From Terriglobales bacterium (GTDB lineage: Bacteria; Acidobacteriota; Terriglobia; Terriglobales; Acidobacteriaceae), in contig DATMXP010000020.1 of assembly GCA_035561515.1 (NCBI GenBank), positions 25,659 through 89,658 on the forward strand: a DNA stretch of 64,000 nt, written 5' to 3'. The notes under the pieces were generated by a model. It was not told where the DNA came from, did no database searches, and worked only from the letters and a program-made list of their open reading frames with translations. The stretch's first letter is position 1. Every line of letters starts with the position of its first letter. Of the stretch, positions 1 to 11,613 are shown one piece after another. Made by a program: the position numbers and the translations under genes.

Positions 1-2
1 AG

Positions 3-2207
3 CAGCGGATCGGTATCGACGGGTTTGCTGGTGCTCCTGGAACCATGCCAAGTTATGAGGAATTCCGCGGAACCGGAGGGTCGCTCTACTTTCTACGTCA
101 CCAGGACATCCTCACGGGGTCGGAGCGGGTGCGAGTTGAAATCCGCGACAAGGCTTCAGGCATTGTTACCGGTGTGGTTAACCTTCGGGAGAACATCGAC
201 TACGACTTCGACTACTTGCAGGGTCGCGTGATGCTTTCGCAACCACTGTCATCAACTGCCGATGACAACCTGCTCGTTCGTAGTACGGGTTTGAGTGGCG
301 ACGAAGCCTATCTCGTCGTCCGGTATGAATACACACCCGGTTTCGACAGTCTGGATGCGGTTGCTACCGGCGGCCAGGGCCATTTCTGGGTCAATGACCA
401 CCTGCGACTCGGTCTTACCGCGAACTCCAATCAGGGCGATGCTGACAGCAGCCTTGGGGCTGCGGATCTGACACTCCGTATGAGCACCGACACCTGGTTC
501 AAGATGCAAACAGGCCGAAGCCAGGGTCTGCTTTCCAGCCAGTTGCGTTCCGACGATGGTGGATTTGGGTTCCGTGGCTACAACGACCTTTCCTTCGCCG
601 ACACAAATGCCATGGCCTATCGTGCAGACATTAGCGTCGGCATCGGCGATCTGCTAAAAGGCCGTAGGGGGCGGCTTACCTTCTATATGCAGAATCTTGG
701 TGCCGGATACTCGGCTCCGGGCCAGGCAACTATCAAGGACACTGAGTATTTCGGCGGCACTTTCCGGATGCCCGTAACCAAGCGCCTGACTCTAGCGGCG
801 AAGGGTGATCAGCGGACCGAAGATTTAGGACTCGAAACCCGGGCTATTGAGCTCAACGCTGTTTCTAAGCTGACCGACAGGTGGAGCGTCAGTGGTGGAA
901 TGCGTAACGATTTGCGCAGAGACCTCTCTTTGATCATCCCACTTACGCAGGAGCAGGGCGAGCGCACGGATGCGGTCGTACAGGTCGCCTTTGATCACAG
1001 CGCCTTGTGGCGTGCCTATGGCTTCGTTCAGAACACGATTGCCTCAACCGGCGCGCGTCAGGACAACGGACGCATCGGCGTGGGTGGCTCATATCGTCCG
1101 GCAGAACGTTTCAAGATTGACGCTGAAGTTTCTGACGGCGACCTTGGGTTCGGCGGCAGAATCGGCACGAACTATCTCTACTCCGAGCGCACCAACCTCT
1201 ACCTTAATTACGCGTTAGAGAATGAGCGTACCGACAACGGCCGGGAAGTCCGTCGCGGTAACTTGGTCTCGGGCGCGAAGCGTAGGCTCTCGGATACGTC
1301 CAGCGTCTACATGGAAGAGCGCTACCAAGACCACGGCTCGCTAGCCGGCCTAACCCACGCCACGGGTATCAACCTCGTTGCGGGAGAACGCTGGAATTTC
1401 GGAGCGAATACCGAAGTCGGCAGGTTACGCGACTCCATCAGCGGTGCCGAAACCAATCGCAAGGCTACGGGAGTTCGCCTTGGCTTTGGCCAGGACACAC
1501 TGCAATTCTCAAGCGCGATTGAGTACCGCCGCGACAATGCCGAGCAACTCGACCTCACTCATACCCAAAGAATCGCATGGCTGTTCCGGAATAACTTCAA
1601 GTTCGCCGTGACTCCGGACTGGCGCATCCTCGGAAAGCTGAACCACTCTCTCAGCAACAGTTCCCTCGGCGAGTATTACGATGGCGGGTACACCGAGGCG
1701 GTGGTAGGGTACGCGTATCGTCCGGTCCGGAATGACCGGTTAAGTGCCCTCGTAAAATACACGTACTTCTACAACATCCCGAGTTCTGATCAACTGACGC
1801 TTCAGAACGTGTTAGCCGACTACATCCAGAAGAGTCACGTTGCGGCTCTGGATCTTACCTTCGATGTCACCGCGAACTGGTCCGTAGGGGGCAAGTACGC
1901 CTACCGCGTGGGACAGGTGAGCCTTGACCGCAACCAGCGGAACTTCTTCGACAGCGCCGCCCAGCTCTCCGTTTTGCGCGTGGACTGGCGTTTCCGCAAG
2001 AACTGGGAAAGCATGGCCGAGGTACGGATGCTCGGTCTGCCTGACGTCAACCAACGCCGCCGCGGTGCGCTGGCCGCCGTGTATCGATATTTTGGCAAGA
2101 CCATGAAGATCGGCGCCGGTTACAACTTCACCGATTTCTCTGACGACCTCACCGACATGAAATACGACCACAAGGGCGTGTTCCTCAACTTCGTGGGGAC
2201 GAAGTAG
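3..2207 (+). CDS. Outer-membrane beta-barrel protein, 5' partial
   Basis: The frame is open to the left edge, so the N-terminus lies outside the window; about 735 residues are visible. The first visible part (GTGGSLYFLRH, then VRVEIRDK and DYDFDYLQGRV) resembles a module found in large repeat/DUF11-type outer-membrane proteins. The remainder is a long run of alternating hydrophobic/polar strands rich in Gly, Tyr, Arg and Asn, ending in a strand that finishes FLNFVGTK, which is typical of a large barrel. No TonB plug is visible in this part. The function is unknown; a surface-exposed barrel or secretion-linked protein is an inference. It converges with the hydrolase gene that follows. Confidence 0.7.
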   Translation, partial: QRIGIDGFAGAPGTMPSYEEFRGTGGSLYFLRHQDILTGSERVRVEIRDKASGIVTGVVNLRENIDYDFDYLQGRVMLSQPLSSTADDNLLVRSTGLSGDEAYLVVRYEYTPGFDSLDAVATGGQGHFWVNDHLRLGLTANSNQGDADSSLGAADLTLRMSTDTWFKMQTGRSQGLLSSQLRSDDGGFGFRGYNDLSFADTNAMAYRADISVGIGDLLKGRRGRLTFYMQNLGAGYSAPGQATIKDTEYFGGTFRMPVTKRLTLAAKGDQRTEDLGLETRAIELNAVSKLTDRWSVSGGMRNDLRRDLSLIIPLTQEQGERTDAVVQVAFDHSALWRAYGFVQNTIASTGARQDNGRIGVGGSYRPAERFKIDAEVSDGDLGFGGRIGTNYLYSERTNLYLNYALENERTDNGREVRRGNLVSGAKRRLSDTSSVYMEERYQDHGSLAGLTHATGINLVAGERWNFGANTEVGRLRDSISGAETNRKATGVRLGFGQDTLQFSSAIEYRRDNAEQLDLTHTQRIAWLFRNNFKFAVTPDWRILGKLNHSLSNSSLGEYYDGGYTEAVVGYAYRPVRNDRLSALVKYTYFYNIPSSDQLTLQNVLADYIQKSHVAALDLTFDVTANWSVGGKYAYRVGQVSLDRNQRNFFDSAAQLSVLRVDWRFRKNWESMAEVRMLGLPDVNQRRRGALAAVYRYFGKTMKIGAGYNFTDFSDDLTDMKYDHKGVFLNFVGTK

Positions 2208-2263
2208 CCGCCCGTATCCGACGATGGGCTCGATGAAAGAGTTTTCTTTGTTTCCTCCTTCTC

Positions 2264-3226
2264 TCAGTTGAAGTTCTTGCGCCTGAGAGTCCACTCGGAA
2301 TCGGAACACAGTCCGCACTTCTCGCCCGTGAACACGGCGGCGGCCTTCTTGTCGTGTTTCAGTTGCCAATTGAGCCACGCAACCATCACGTCGGCGAATT
2401 TGCCCCCGTGCGGCTGAATGCTGGTTCCACCATGGCCGACGTTGATGTCGGCGCGGAAAAGCGGTATGTGGTTAATATCGGTGTAGTCCAGATCGGCGTT
2501 GTTGTAGGCAATGTCGGTAGGGCCGCCAATGATGTAAATCACCGGCGTGTGCAGCTTCTTCAGCGATTCGGTCTTTGCAGCCGGAAGAGTGATGCTGGGC
2601 GGAAGCTTGCTCGTGTCGCGAATGATGCCGGTGTTCAGCAGCAGCGCTGTCTTTACGCGCGGGTCGGCTGCGGCCTCGATTGCTTGAAGTCCACCGCAAG
2701 AGGTTCCCGATACACCAATCTCGTCTGTGGCGATCTTGTTCTTGTAGGGGCTTCCGGACGTCGAGTTTTGTTTGATGGCCCAATCAATGGCTTCATTGAG
2801 TTGACTGGATTTGGTTGGTTTGCGAGTAATCGGATTCATAGGAGGAGGCTCTCCCGCCGGCGGACCGGGTTTCTCGCCCTTCGCTTGTGCTTCCCGCATT
2901 TTGGCGAGTAAGGTCGTGAAGTTTGGATCGATCGGGCCTATCGCAACGACGAGATAACCGTGCGAAGCGATCTCCGACAGATATGGCTCGGTGGAATTGC
3001 CTGCATTCAAGCAAGCGCCATTTCCCCAAGCGAGAATCGGAAGCTTCTCTTTGACTGCAGAGACGTTTTCAGGATGGTAGACGGTGAAACCAGGAAGAGA
3101 ATGGTCCTCTTCCATAACCACCTTGTAGGGTCCGGTAGTGTCGTGCGTGGTTTGGGCGTTGACGATGATGGCAGAAGCAGTAATAAGGATGACCGCAGCA
3201 GCACAGGCCCTTAGTCCTTTGTACAT
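2264..3226 (-). CDS. Secreted alpha/beta hydrolase
   Basis: This is a 320-residue protein with an N-terminal signal peptide (hydrophobic AAAVILITASAIIV, cleavage near VNAQ). The nucleophile elbow is GVSGTSCGGLQA, with the serine in a G-x-S-C-G-G context, and a downstream GHGG motif may hold the catalytic histidine. The fold resembles secreted poly(ethylene terephthalate)-hydrolase/dienelactone-hydrolase-like enzymes, but the substrate cannot be read from sequence. It is the last gene of the long leftward esterase series, 57 bp after the preceding CE1-like esterase, and is probably co-transcribed with it. It likely acts in the periplasm or outside the cell. Confidence 0.75.
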   Translation of the reverse strand: MYKGLRACAAAVILITASAIIVNAQTTHDTTGPYKVVMEEDHSLPGFTVYHPENVSAVKEKLPILAWGNGACLNAGNSTEPYLSEIASHGYLVVAIGPIDPNFTTLLAKMREAQAKGEKPGPPAGEPPPMNPITRKPTKSSQLNEAIDWAIKQNSTSGSPYKNKIATDEIGVSGTSCGGLQAIEAAADPRVKTALLLNTGIIRDTSKLPPSITLPAAKTESLKKLHTPVIYIIGGPTDIAYNNADLDYTDINHIPLFRADINVGHGGTSIQPHGGKFADVMVAWLNWQLKHDKKAAAVFTGEKCGLCSDSEWTLRRKNFN

Positions 3227-3283
3227 GACTTTCCTCTCTCCCTTACTGGGCGGCTGAAGATTGTGCGAGCCTCTAGTCGCGAA

Positions 3284-6041
<2,758 letters not shown>

Positions 6042-6093
6042 AGCTCCCCTTTTTTGCTTTCGTTCCGATGCCTGATTTGGCTTTTGTTGTCTC

Positions 6094-7464
6094 TCACATC
6101 CGGAACCAGTCCAGATTAAACGCGTCCGCCATGGCTTGATTTCCAGCGTCGTTCGGATGAATGTGATCGCCCGGGTTGAACTCCTCTTTTAGCCGAACGG
6201 GGCGTTTGGGGTCTTTTGTAATCGCATCAAAATCCACGACCGCATCGAAGTTACCCTTTTCTCGGATCCATTGATTCACGGCTTGGCGAACCTGCTCGCC
6301 TCGTTCTGTATAGGTCGGAACTCCTTCTTGCGGCATGATCGTGGCGCCAATCACCTTTATATTGTGCAAGTGGCAGCGGTCGATGATCTGACGGTAACCC
6401 CAAATGAGTTGCTCGGCAGTCAGCGCCTCCGGGCCATCGCTTCTACCCCAAAGGTTGATGTCGTTGATTCCCTCAAGAAGGATTACCCATTTCACGCCGG
6501 GACGGCTTAACACGTCTCGATCAATCCGGGCGAGAGCACTCAAGCCTGCGCCGTCGCGAAGCACCTGGTTGCCGGATATTCCCTGGTTGACTACGGCGAT
6601 GTTCCGCGTTCGCTTGTTCGCACTCAATCGCTTCGCGAGCAGAAACGGCCAGGCGCGGTCGGCGTCCCGAGTAGTTCCGTACCCATCGGTAATGGAATCA
6701 CCCAATGCAACAACGGTGTAGGCGTCCGGTGGTGCGACCACGTCCACGCCCGAAAGCCACACATAAGCGAACATCGTGGAAGCGTTGGGCATGGAGACCG
6801 ATCCCGTGACATCGCCTTTCGCGATGTAGGCGGTATGCAAGCCGAGCATGTGATTCGTCGGAGCACCTGTGTCATGTGGCAAATACAGCGACACGGCAAA
6901 CTCACTCAGCGCCGGCAGGTCGAGATCCACGGGATCGCTTACAACGAGTACTCCGGGCGGGATCGTGAATGACTTGCTTCCGCCGAATGTCAGCATTCGA
7001 TCTGTTCCTTGAACGATCTCGCCGCCGCCTTTGTGGATCGCAATGTGTGCGGCCCCGACTTGGAGCGGTTCAGCATTCAGCATGTTCGATAGCTCAACCC
7101 GAACCCGACGACCACCAACGGTGGTACGAGCGAGCATACGCACAGTTTCATCTTCAAACTTTTGCGGCAGATTCGATGCCATTGGGCCGCTTCGCGGCGG
7201 TGGTGGAGTGTGAGGACGTTCTGCTTTCGCATCCGGCGATGAAGTTCCGGGAGGAGGAACGGTCGAGGTCTTCTCCGACGTCTGAGGTCGTGGCATATTC
7301 GGCGGCATGCGAAAAACCATGGGCGTCAATAACTGCGAGGTAGCCCAGGTCGCGATCCAGTGATCGCCCGAACTATTTTGCTTTGGCTTGTCTGCCGATA
7401 CAGCAAACAACGAGGTACAAACGATCGCGACCGCTATGATCGAGGTCCACAGTTTTCTACGCAC
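6094..7464 (-). CDS. Secreted SGNH/GDSL hydrolase (copy 1)
   Basis: The protein has 456 residues with a signal peptide (IIAVAIVCTSLFAVSA). The SGNH blocks are visible: block I VVALGDSITDGYG (Ser nucleophile), block II GISGNQVL (Gly), block III EGINDI (Asn) and block V DHIHPND (Asp/His). The N-terminal ~190 residues form a separate beta-rich domain with a proline-rich segment, as in two-domain secreted acetyl/aryl-esterase-like SGNH enzymes. The probable role is deacylation of sugar or plant esters in the periplasm. It is paralogous to the gene at 18781-20064, which shares both domains. It is in the leftward operon, 49 bp after CE1 copy 2. Confidence 0.85.
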   Translation of the reverse strand: MRRKLWTSIIAVAIVCTSLFAVSADKPKQNSSGDHWIATWATSQLLTPMVFRMPPNMPRPQTSEKTSTVPPPGTSSPDAKAERPHTPPPPRSGPMASNLPQKFEDETVRMLARTTVGGRRVRVELSNMLNAEPLQVGAAHIAIHKGGGEIVQGTDRMLTFGGSKSFTIPPGVLVVSDPVDLDLPALSEFAVSLYLPHDTGAPTNHMLGLHTAYIAKGDVTGSVSMPNASTMFAYVWLSGVDVVAPPDAYTVVALGDSITDGYGTTRDADRAWPFLLAKRLSANKRTRNIAVVNQGISGNQVLRDGAGLSALARIDRDVLSRPGVKWVILLEGINDINLWGRSDGPEALTAEQLIWGYRQIIDRCHLHNIKVIGATIMPQEGVPTYTERGEQVRQAVNQWIREKGNFDAVVDFDAITKDPKRPVRLKEEFNPGDHIHPNDAGNQAMADAFNLDWFRM

Positions 7465-7513
7465 TTTCAGTTCCTCCCACTAGCGCCCTCGCGGTGAAAC
7501 CGTGCCGATGGAA

Positions 7514-8776
7514 TTACTTTGCTCGAAACAGCATGGGAGCTGTGTAGTTGAGATCATTGCGCCACACGCTGAAGACGTGGGCACCAGGGTAGGTCTTCCA
7601 AACCGCATTGACGCCCTTCTCCTTGAAGAGCTTGACCAGACGCTGTCCGGGTTCATGCATCGCGGTCTCTTTTTCTCCAGCACCGAGAAACAACAAATGC
7701 AAATTCTTCTTCGTCTGCTGGGGATTGGCCAACAACTCCTTCCAGGGAGACTGTTCTTCAATCGTCCCCGCCGTTTGCGGCCCGATGCCACCGAATCCGC
7801 CACTGTAAGCGAGTACATAGTGGAAGAGTTCCGGATGCTTAAGCCCGATTTGTACGCTTTGGAAGGCGCCCATAGACAGGCCGCCAATGGCCCGATGATC
7901 CGCGTCGGTGTAAACGCGGAAGTCCCTCTCGATCATCGGGATGACCTGATGCAGAAGTTCGTCGGTGAAGAACGTGAAGTTCAGCATTCCGGTCCACCCT
8001 TGATTTTCTCCTGGCTGCACTACCTCTTTGTAAGGACCGACCGAACCGCTCTGTCGCGCGTGGCCGTGAGGCATTACAACAATCATCGGCACGGCTTTGC
8101 CCTCAGCGATTAGGTTGTCGAGAATGATGTTCGCGCGTCCGTTCAACACCCATCCCATTTGGGTTTCACCATTGCCGTGCAGCAGGTAGTACACCGGATA
8201 CTTCTTGTTCGATTTGTCGTAGTCGGGCGGCGTGTAAACCCACATGTAGCGGTTTACACCCATCGCCTGCGATTCGTATAAAACCATCCGCACTTGTCCG
8301 TGAGGGACCGGACGCGCATCGTAGAAGGCCGGTGAATCGCCCGGAACTTCGACCAAACTCGATGTATTCGCCAGACCAGCAGCGCGCGGCATGAAGCTGA
8401 TATTAGACGGATCGGGCAGGTCGACACCTTCGATGCGGAAGTTGTAGATCCAGATCTCGGGCGAAATGGGGCCGATGGTTATGCTCCAGACGCCTTCGTT
8501 GTCTTTCGTCATCGGCTGCGGAGGCTGGCCCTGCAATACCTCTCCCGTGAGTTCAACTTGTTTTACGTCCGGAGCGCGCAGGCGAAAAGTGACCGTACGG
8601 TCAGGATGAACCTCGGGCGACTTCACGGGTGGAATAAATGGAAACCGAGTGGGCGGTGTCGCCGCAGCTCGAGGCGAACTGGCTGTTGTAGCGGCATTAT
8701 TCTGTGCACCCAGTGACGAAGACAACAAAATCAAGAAGGCTGCGAAACTAACGAAGATGAGGGTCAACTTTTTCAT
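7514..8776 (-). CDS. CE1-like secreted esterase with N-terminal E-set domain (copy 2)
   Basis: The protein has 420 residues with a signal peptide (MKKLTLIFVSFAAFLILLSS). An E-set domain (VTFRLRAPDVKQVELTG) is followed by an esterase-D/feruloyl-esterase fold with nucleophile GLSMGAFQS and the C-terminal histidine motif PGAHVFSVWR. It has the same architecture as the gene at 3284-4444 (matching segments such as VPHGQVRM and YTPPDYD), so the two are paralogues, probably with different acyl specificity. The family releases hydroxycinnamoyl or acetyl groups from carbohydrates. It lies 68 bp after the carboxylesterase gene in the leftward series. Confidence 0.85.
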   Translation of the reverse strand: MKKLTLIFVSFAAFLILLSSSLGAQNNAATTASSPRAAATPPTRFPFIPPVKSPEVHPDRTVTFRLRAPDVKQVELTGEVLQGQPPQPMTKDNEGVWSITIGPISPEIWIYNFRIEGVDLPDPSNISFMPRAAGLANTSSLVEVPGDSPAFYDARPVPHGQVRMVLYESQAMGVNRYMWVYTPPDYDKSNKKYPVYYLLHGNGETQMGWVLNGRANIILDNLIAEGKAVPMIVVMPHGHARQSGSVGPYKEVVQPGENQGWTGMLNFTFFTDELLHQVIPMIERDFRVYTDADHRAIGGLSMGAFQSVQIGLKHPELFHYVLAYSGGFGGIGPQTAGTIEEQSPWKELLANPQQTKKNLHLLFLGAGEKETAMHEPGQRLVKLFKEKGVNAVWKTYPGAHVFSVWRNDLNYTAPMLFRAK

Positions 8777-8844
8777 GTCGTCGCTCCAGGAGCTTGGTCA
8801 ATGTTCGCCTGCCCGGCTTCCAGTTCATCAGAAGCGAAGCGGGG

Positions 8845-10467
8845 CTATCGACCCGATGCCGGTGTCTGGGCAGTTCGTCGCGAAGCGAAGTATTCGTCCA
8901 GAACCTTCAATCCGTTTTCGTTAACCAATGGACCTGCCTTAGTTTTGGCTGCCTCAATGTGCAAGATCTGTGGTTTTGCGTTCTCGTAGGTGGGCCATGT
9001 GGGCAGTCCGGTACCGTTGGGATCGCCTGTCTTCACGAAGTTTGCCCAGTAGGTGCGCATCATCTCCGACAGAGCTTCGTCCTTTGCAGTTGGAGCAGGA
9101 CGACCGTGTTCGGTAAGCTGCCTGAAAACGTAGGGGAGTTCTGCAGCGTGTCGGGCACCGTGAACAGCTGGATCTGATCCCGCGGGCAGTTCAGCCTTCT
9201 CGTTGAAGAAATAGACGAAGACCTTCGATTTGCCGGTCTTCGTTTGTAGGCGAGCCCACGTCCAGGTGTTCCAGCCGAAAGACGAATCACGCATGAGATT
9301 TCGCGCCGTCCATTTCTCCGCTGGTGTTTCGCCTCCGGGATAAGCAGCCAGGATCTTGTCTGCGAACTGCTGATAACGATCCCGTACACCTTGGACGTAG
9401 GACTTCTGTGTTTTTGGTGAACCAAACGTGGCGCCCTCATCCGAGTTGTAGCCAACGAGAACCGCTACGTCATTGTATTGACCTGATTCGTACAGTTCGT
9501 ACTGGTCACCCACAATGACCCAGCCGTCCATATTCGGCCGCCACCAGCCCATCTGACGCGGACTCATTCCCAATAACTTCTCAGCTGGAATCTTTCGCAG
9601 CTCTGCGATATTGGAGACGCCAACGGAGGAAAGCCATGCTTCCCCTGACTTTTCGGCACTACTCAATGGCACCATTTCGCCGAAGGTTGCATCGGGACGC
9701 ACTGGTCCGAACGAACCTCCGCTCTGCGATATGGCACCGCGGAACAGACCTTTGGTGAGCGGCGATCCACAAAGCATACTCACCGCGGCGGCACCCGCCG
9801 ATTCACCCTGGATCGTCACTTTTTTGGGATCTCCACCGAATGCGGAAATGTTCCTTTGAACCCACTGGAGACCCGCGATCATGTCCAGTAGTCCGTAGTT
9901 TCCGGAGACGTGCTTGTCGTTCTCGGCACTCAGGTCAGGGTGAGCAAGGAAGCCAAATATGCCGAGCCGATAGCTCACCGACACCACAACCATGCCCTTC
10001 TTGGCCAGCCACTCACCGTGATAGAGCTTTTCGGCCGGTGCGCCGGCGACAAAGCCGCCGCCGTGGATCCAAAACAGAACCGGCAACTTCGCATTTGCGC
10101 TTTTGGCTGGAGTCCAGACGTTCAGGTATAGGCAGTCTTCACTGGGTGCCGGCAAGTTTGTGATTGCCGGATTGGTTTGCATGCACGCTCTACCAAACTC
10201 ATTCGCAACTCGCACTCCGTCCCATTTAGCCGCAGGTTGCGGAGGTCGCCAGCGGAAATCACCCATGGGCGGCGCAGCGTAAGGAATGCCCCGGTACACG
10301 GTTAGGCCATCTTCCGATGTACCCTGCAGTAGGCCGCCTTCCACTTTGATCGGGTTTACGGGAGCAGCAGTTCCCGGCTTATGATCGCGAGCGCCTGGAA
10401 GGGCCTCGCACCGAACGACAACAGTCACTAGGATCAAACACATGATCCTAAAAGCGCGGTTGTTCAT
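8845..10467 (-). CDS. Secreted type-B carboxylesterase
   Basis: The protein has 540 residues from the ATG at 10467, which has an aggaa ribosome site; an upstream in-frame ATG (10527) would overlap the kinase gene. A hydrophobic leader (FRIMCLILVTVVV) precedes the mature enzyme. Family signatures are YRGIPYAAPP, EDCLYLNVWTP, the oxyanion segment HGGGFVAG, nucleophile GESAGAAAV, the acidic residue in NSDEGATFG, and the histidine in HGARHAAELPYVF. It hydrolyses carboxylic esters of unknown identity, possibly aryl or acyl-sugar esters given the neighbours. It is 25 bp downstream of the sugar kinase, which suggests one transcript. Confidence 0.9.
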   Translation of the reverse strand: MNNRAFRIMCLILVTVVVRCEALPGARDHKPGTAAPVNPIKVEGGLLQGTSEDGLTVYRGIPYAAPPMGDFRWRPPQPAAKWDGVRVANEFGRACMQTNPAITNLPAPSEDCLYLNVWTPAKSANAKLPVLFWIHGGGFVAGAPAEKLYHGEWLAKKGMVVVSVSYRLGIFGFLAHPDLSAENDKHVSGNYGLLDMIAGLQWVQRNISAFGGDPKKVTIQGESAGAAAVSMLCGSPLTKGLFRGAISQSGGSFGPVRPDATFGEMVPLSSAEKSGEAWLSSVGVSNIAELRKIPAEKLLGMSPRQMGWWRPNMDGWVIVGDQYELYESGQYNDVAVLVGYNSDEGATFGSPKTQKSYVQGVRDRYQQFADKILAAYPGGETPAEKWTARNLMRDSSFGWNTWTWARLQTKTGKSKVFVYFFNEKAELPAGSDPAVHGARHAAELPYVFRQLTEHGRPAPTAKDEALSEMMRTYWANFVKTGDPNGTGLPTWPTYENAKPQILHIEAAKTKAGPLVNENGLKVLDEYFASRRTAQTPASGR

Positions 10468-10492
10468 AATTTTCCTCAAAACGTTTGGGAGG

Positions 10493-11458
10493 TTACAAAA
10501 CACCTTGATCACCGTCGCGCATGCCATTCCGGCTTCTGACGATTTTCACCTCTGTCGGATTCCCGCCGATGATGCTCTGCAGTTCAGGAGAAGAAATGGA
10601 AGGTGTCGCGCCCGTCTGCGTTGCAACCCAGGAAGCAAAACGGTTGGCACGCTCACTAATTTCCACGAGCGAGTTTCCTCTTAGGAAATCGTGAACGAGA
10701 CATGCGGCAAATGCATCGCCCGCTCCAATCGCATCCGCGACTTCGACTTGAAAACCTTGATGCTCCACAGTCTGATCTTCCGACACAAGCAAGCTGCCTC
10801 GTGCGCCACGGGTCAGACAGACGAGTTTTAAATCGAATTCGCGCAAGAGCCTGCGGGATACTATCTCTTCCGTTCCACTTCCAAGCTTCAACAGAACGGC
10901 AACTTCCAACAACTCCTGCTCATTGATTTTCGCGATGTCTGCATATTGGAATGAGCGACAGAGCAGTTCCTGGCTGTAAAAGGATTGACGCAGATTCGCG
11001 TCGAACACTTTCAGCGCATTCTTGCGCAACTTCAGCAGAAACTGCTCGATTGTGGCTGCGGAAATACTGGAACGTTGTGCTAGGGATCCGAAACAAACAA
11101 CATCGGCACGCGTTGACAAGTCTTCCCAGGAGGAAGTCCACTCCATGAAATCCCATGCAACAGGTTTCTTGATGGTGAAGTTCGGCTGCCCCATGGGATC
11201 GATGGAAACGTTGGCACTTCCCGTTTCGTGTATCTCGTCCTGCTGTACGTACGACGTATCAAGGCCGAGCGCCTGCATTGCACTACATGCTTCACGGCCG
11301 AGTTCATCGCACCCAACGCGACTAGCGACAATGCCGCGGTCACCCAGAACGTTCGCCATGTAGGCGAAGTTAGCAGGTGCGCCTCCGAGCACGTTGCCGG
11401 AAGGCAGCATGTCCCAGAGAACTTCTCCTAACCCAACCACTAACGCTGGTTCAGCCAT
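10493..11458 (-). CDS. PfkB-family sugar kinase, probable fructokinase
   Basis: The protein has 321 residues and no signal peptide, so it is cytosolic. The N-terminal GEVLWDMLP followed by the GGAPANFAYM sugar-binding motif, and the C-terminal anion-hole motif DAIGAGDAFAACLVH, define the ribokinase/PfkB family; the GEVLWD/GGAPAN combination is typical of bacterial fructokinases. It would phosphorylate the fructose released by the sucrose phosphorylase and GH32 enzyme encoded at 21.7-26 kb. This is the main metabolic link between the leftward esterase genes and the rightward sucrose genes. Other PfkB substrates are not excluded. Confidence 0.85.
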   Translation of the reverse strand: MAEPALVVGLGEVLWDMLPSGNVLGGAPANFAYMANVLGDRGIVASRVGCDELGREACSAMQALGLDTSYVQQDEIHETGSANVSIDPMGQPNFTIKKPVAWDFMEWTSSWEDLSTRADVVCFGSLAQRSSISAATIEQFLLKLRKNALKVFDANLRQSFYSQELLCRSFQYADIAKINEQELLEVAVLLKLGSGTEEIVSRRLLREFDLKLVCLTRGARGSLLVSEDQTVEHQGFQVEVADAIGAGDAFAACLVHDFLRGNSLVEISERANRFASWVATQTGATPSISSPELQSIIGGNPTEVKIVRSRNGMRDGDQGVL

Positions 11459-11474
11459 GGACTTTTCTCAATCG

Positions 11475-11524
11475 GGTGTGGCGCACCGTTTAACCGTACC
11501 CCTAAAAGATTGGTGCGCCACACC
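11475..11524. repeat. 13-bp inverted repeat in the ceramidase-kinase gap
   Basis: Arms at 11475-11487 (ggtgtggcgcacc) and 11512-11524 are perfect reverse complements around a 24-nt loop. On the minus-strand transcript this makes a very stable hairpin in the 155-bp gap between the ceramidase-family gene and the sugar kinase. There is no clear U-run after it, so it could be an mRNA-processing or attenuation hairpin rather than a full terminator, or a dispersed palindromic repeat. Confidence 0.7.
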
Positions 11525-11613
11525 ATAGAACGTGGGTTCGTGAAGCTTTGCCCAAACGCGTTTTTATGTCAGCTCTCTCCACGTTTGCCGAAAGTCTCAT
11601 TACCCGACCAGGC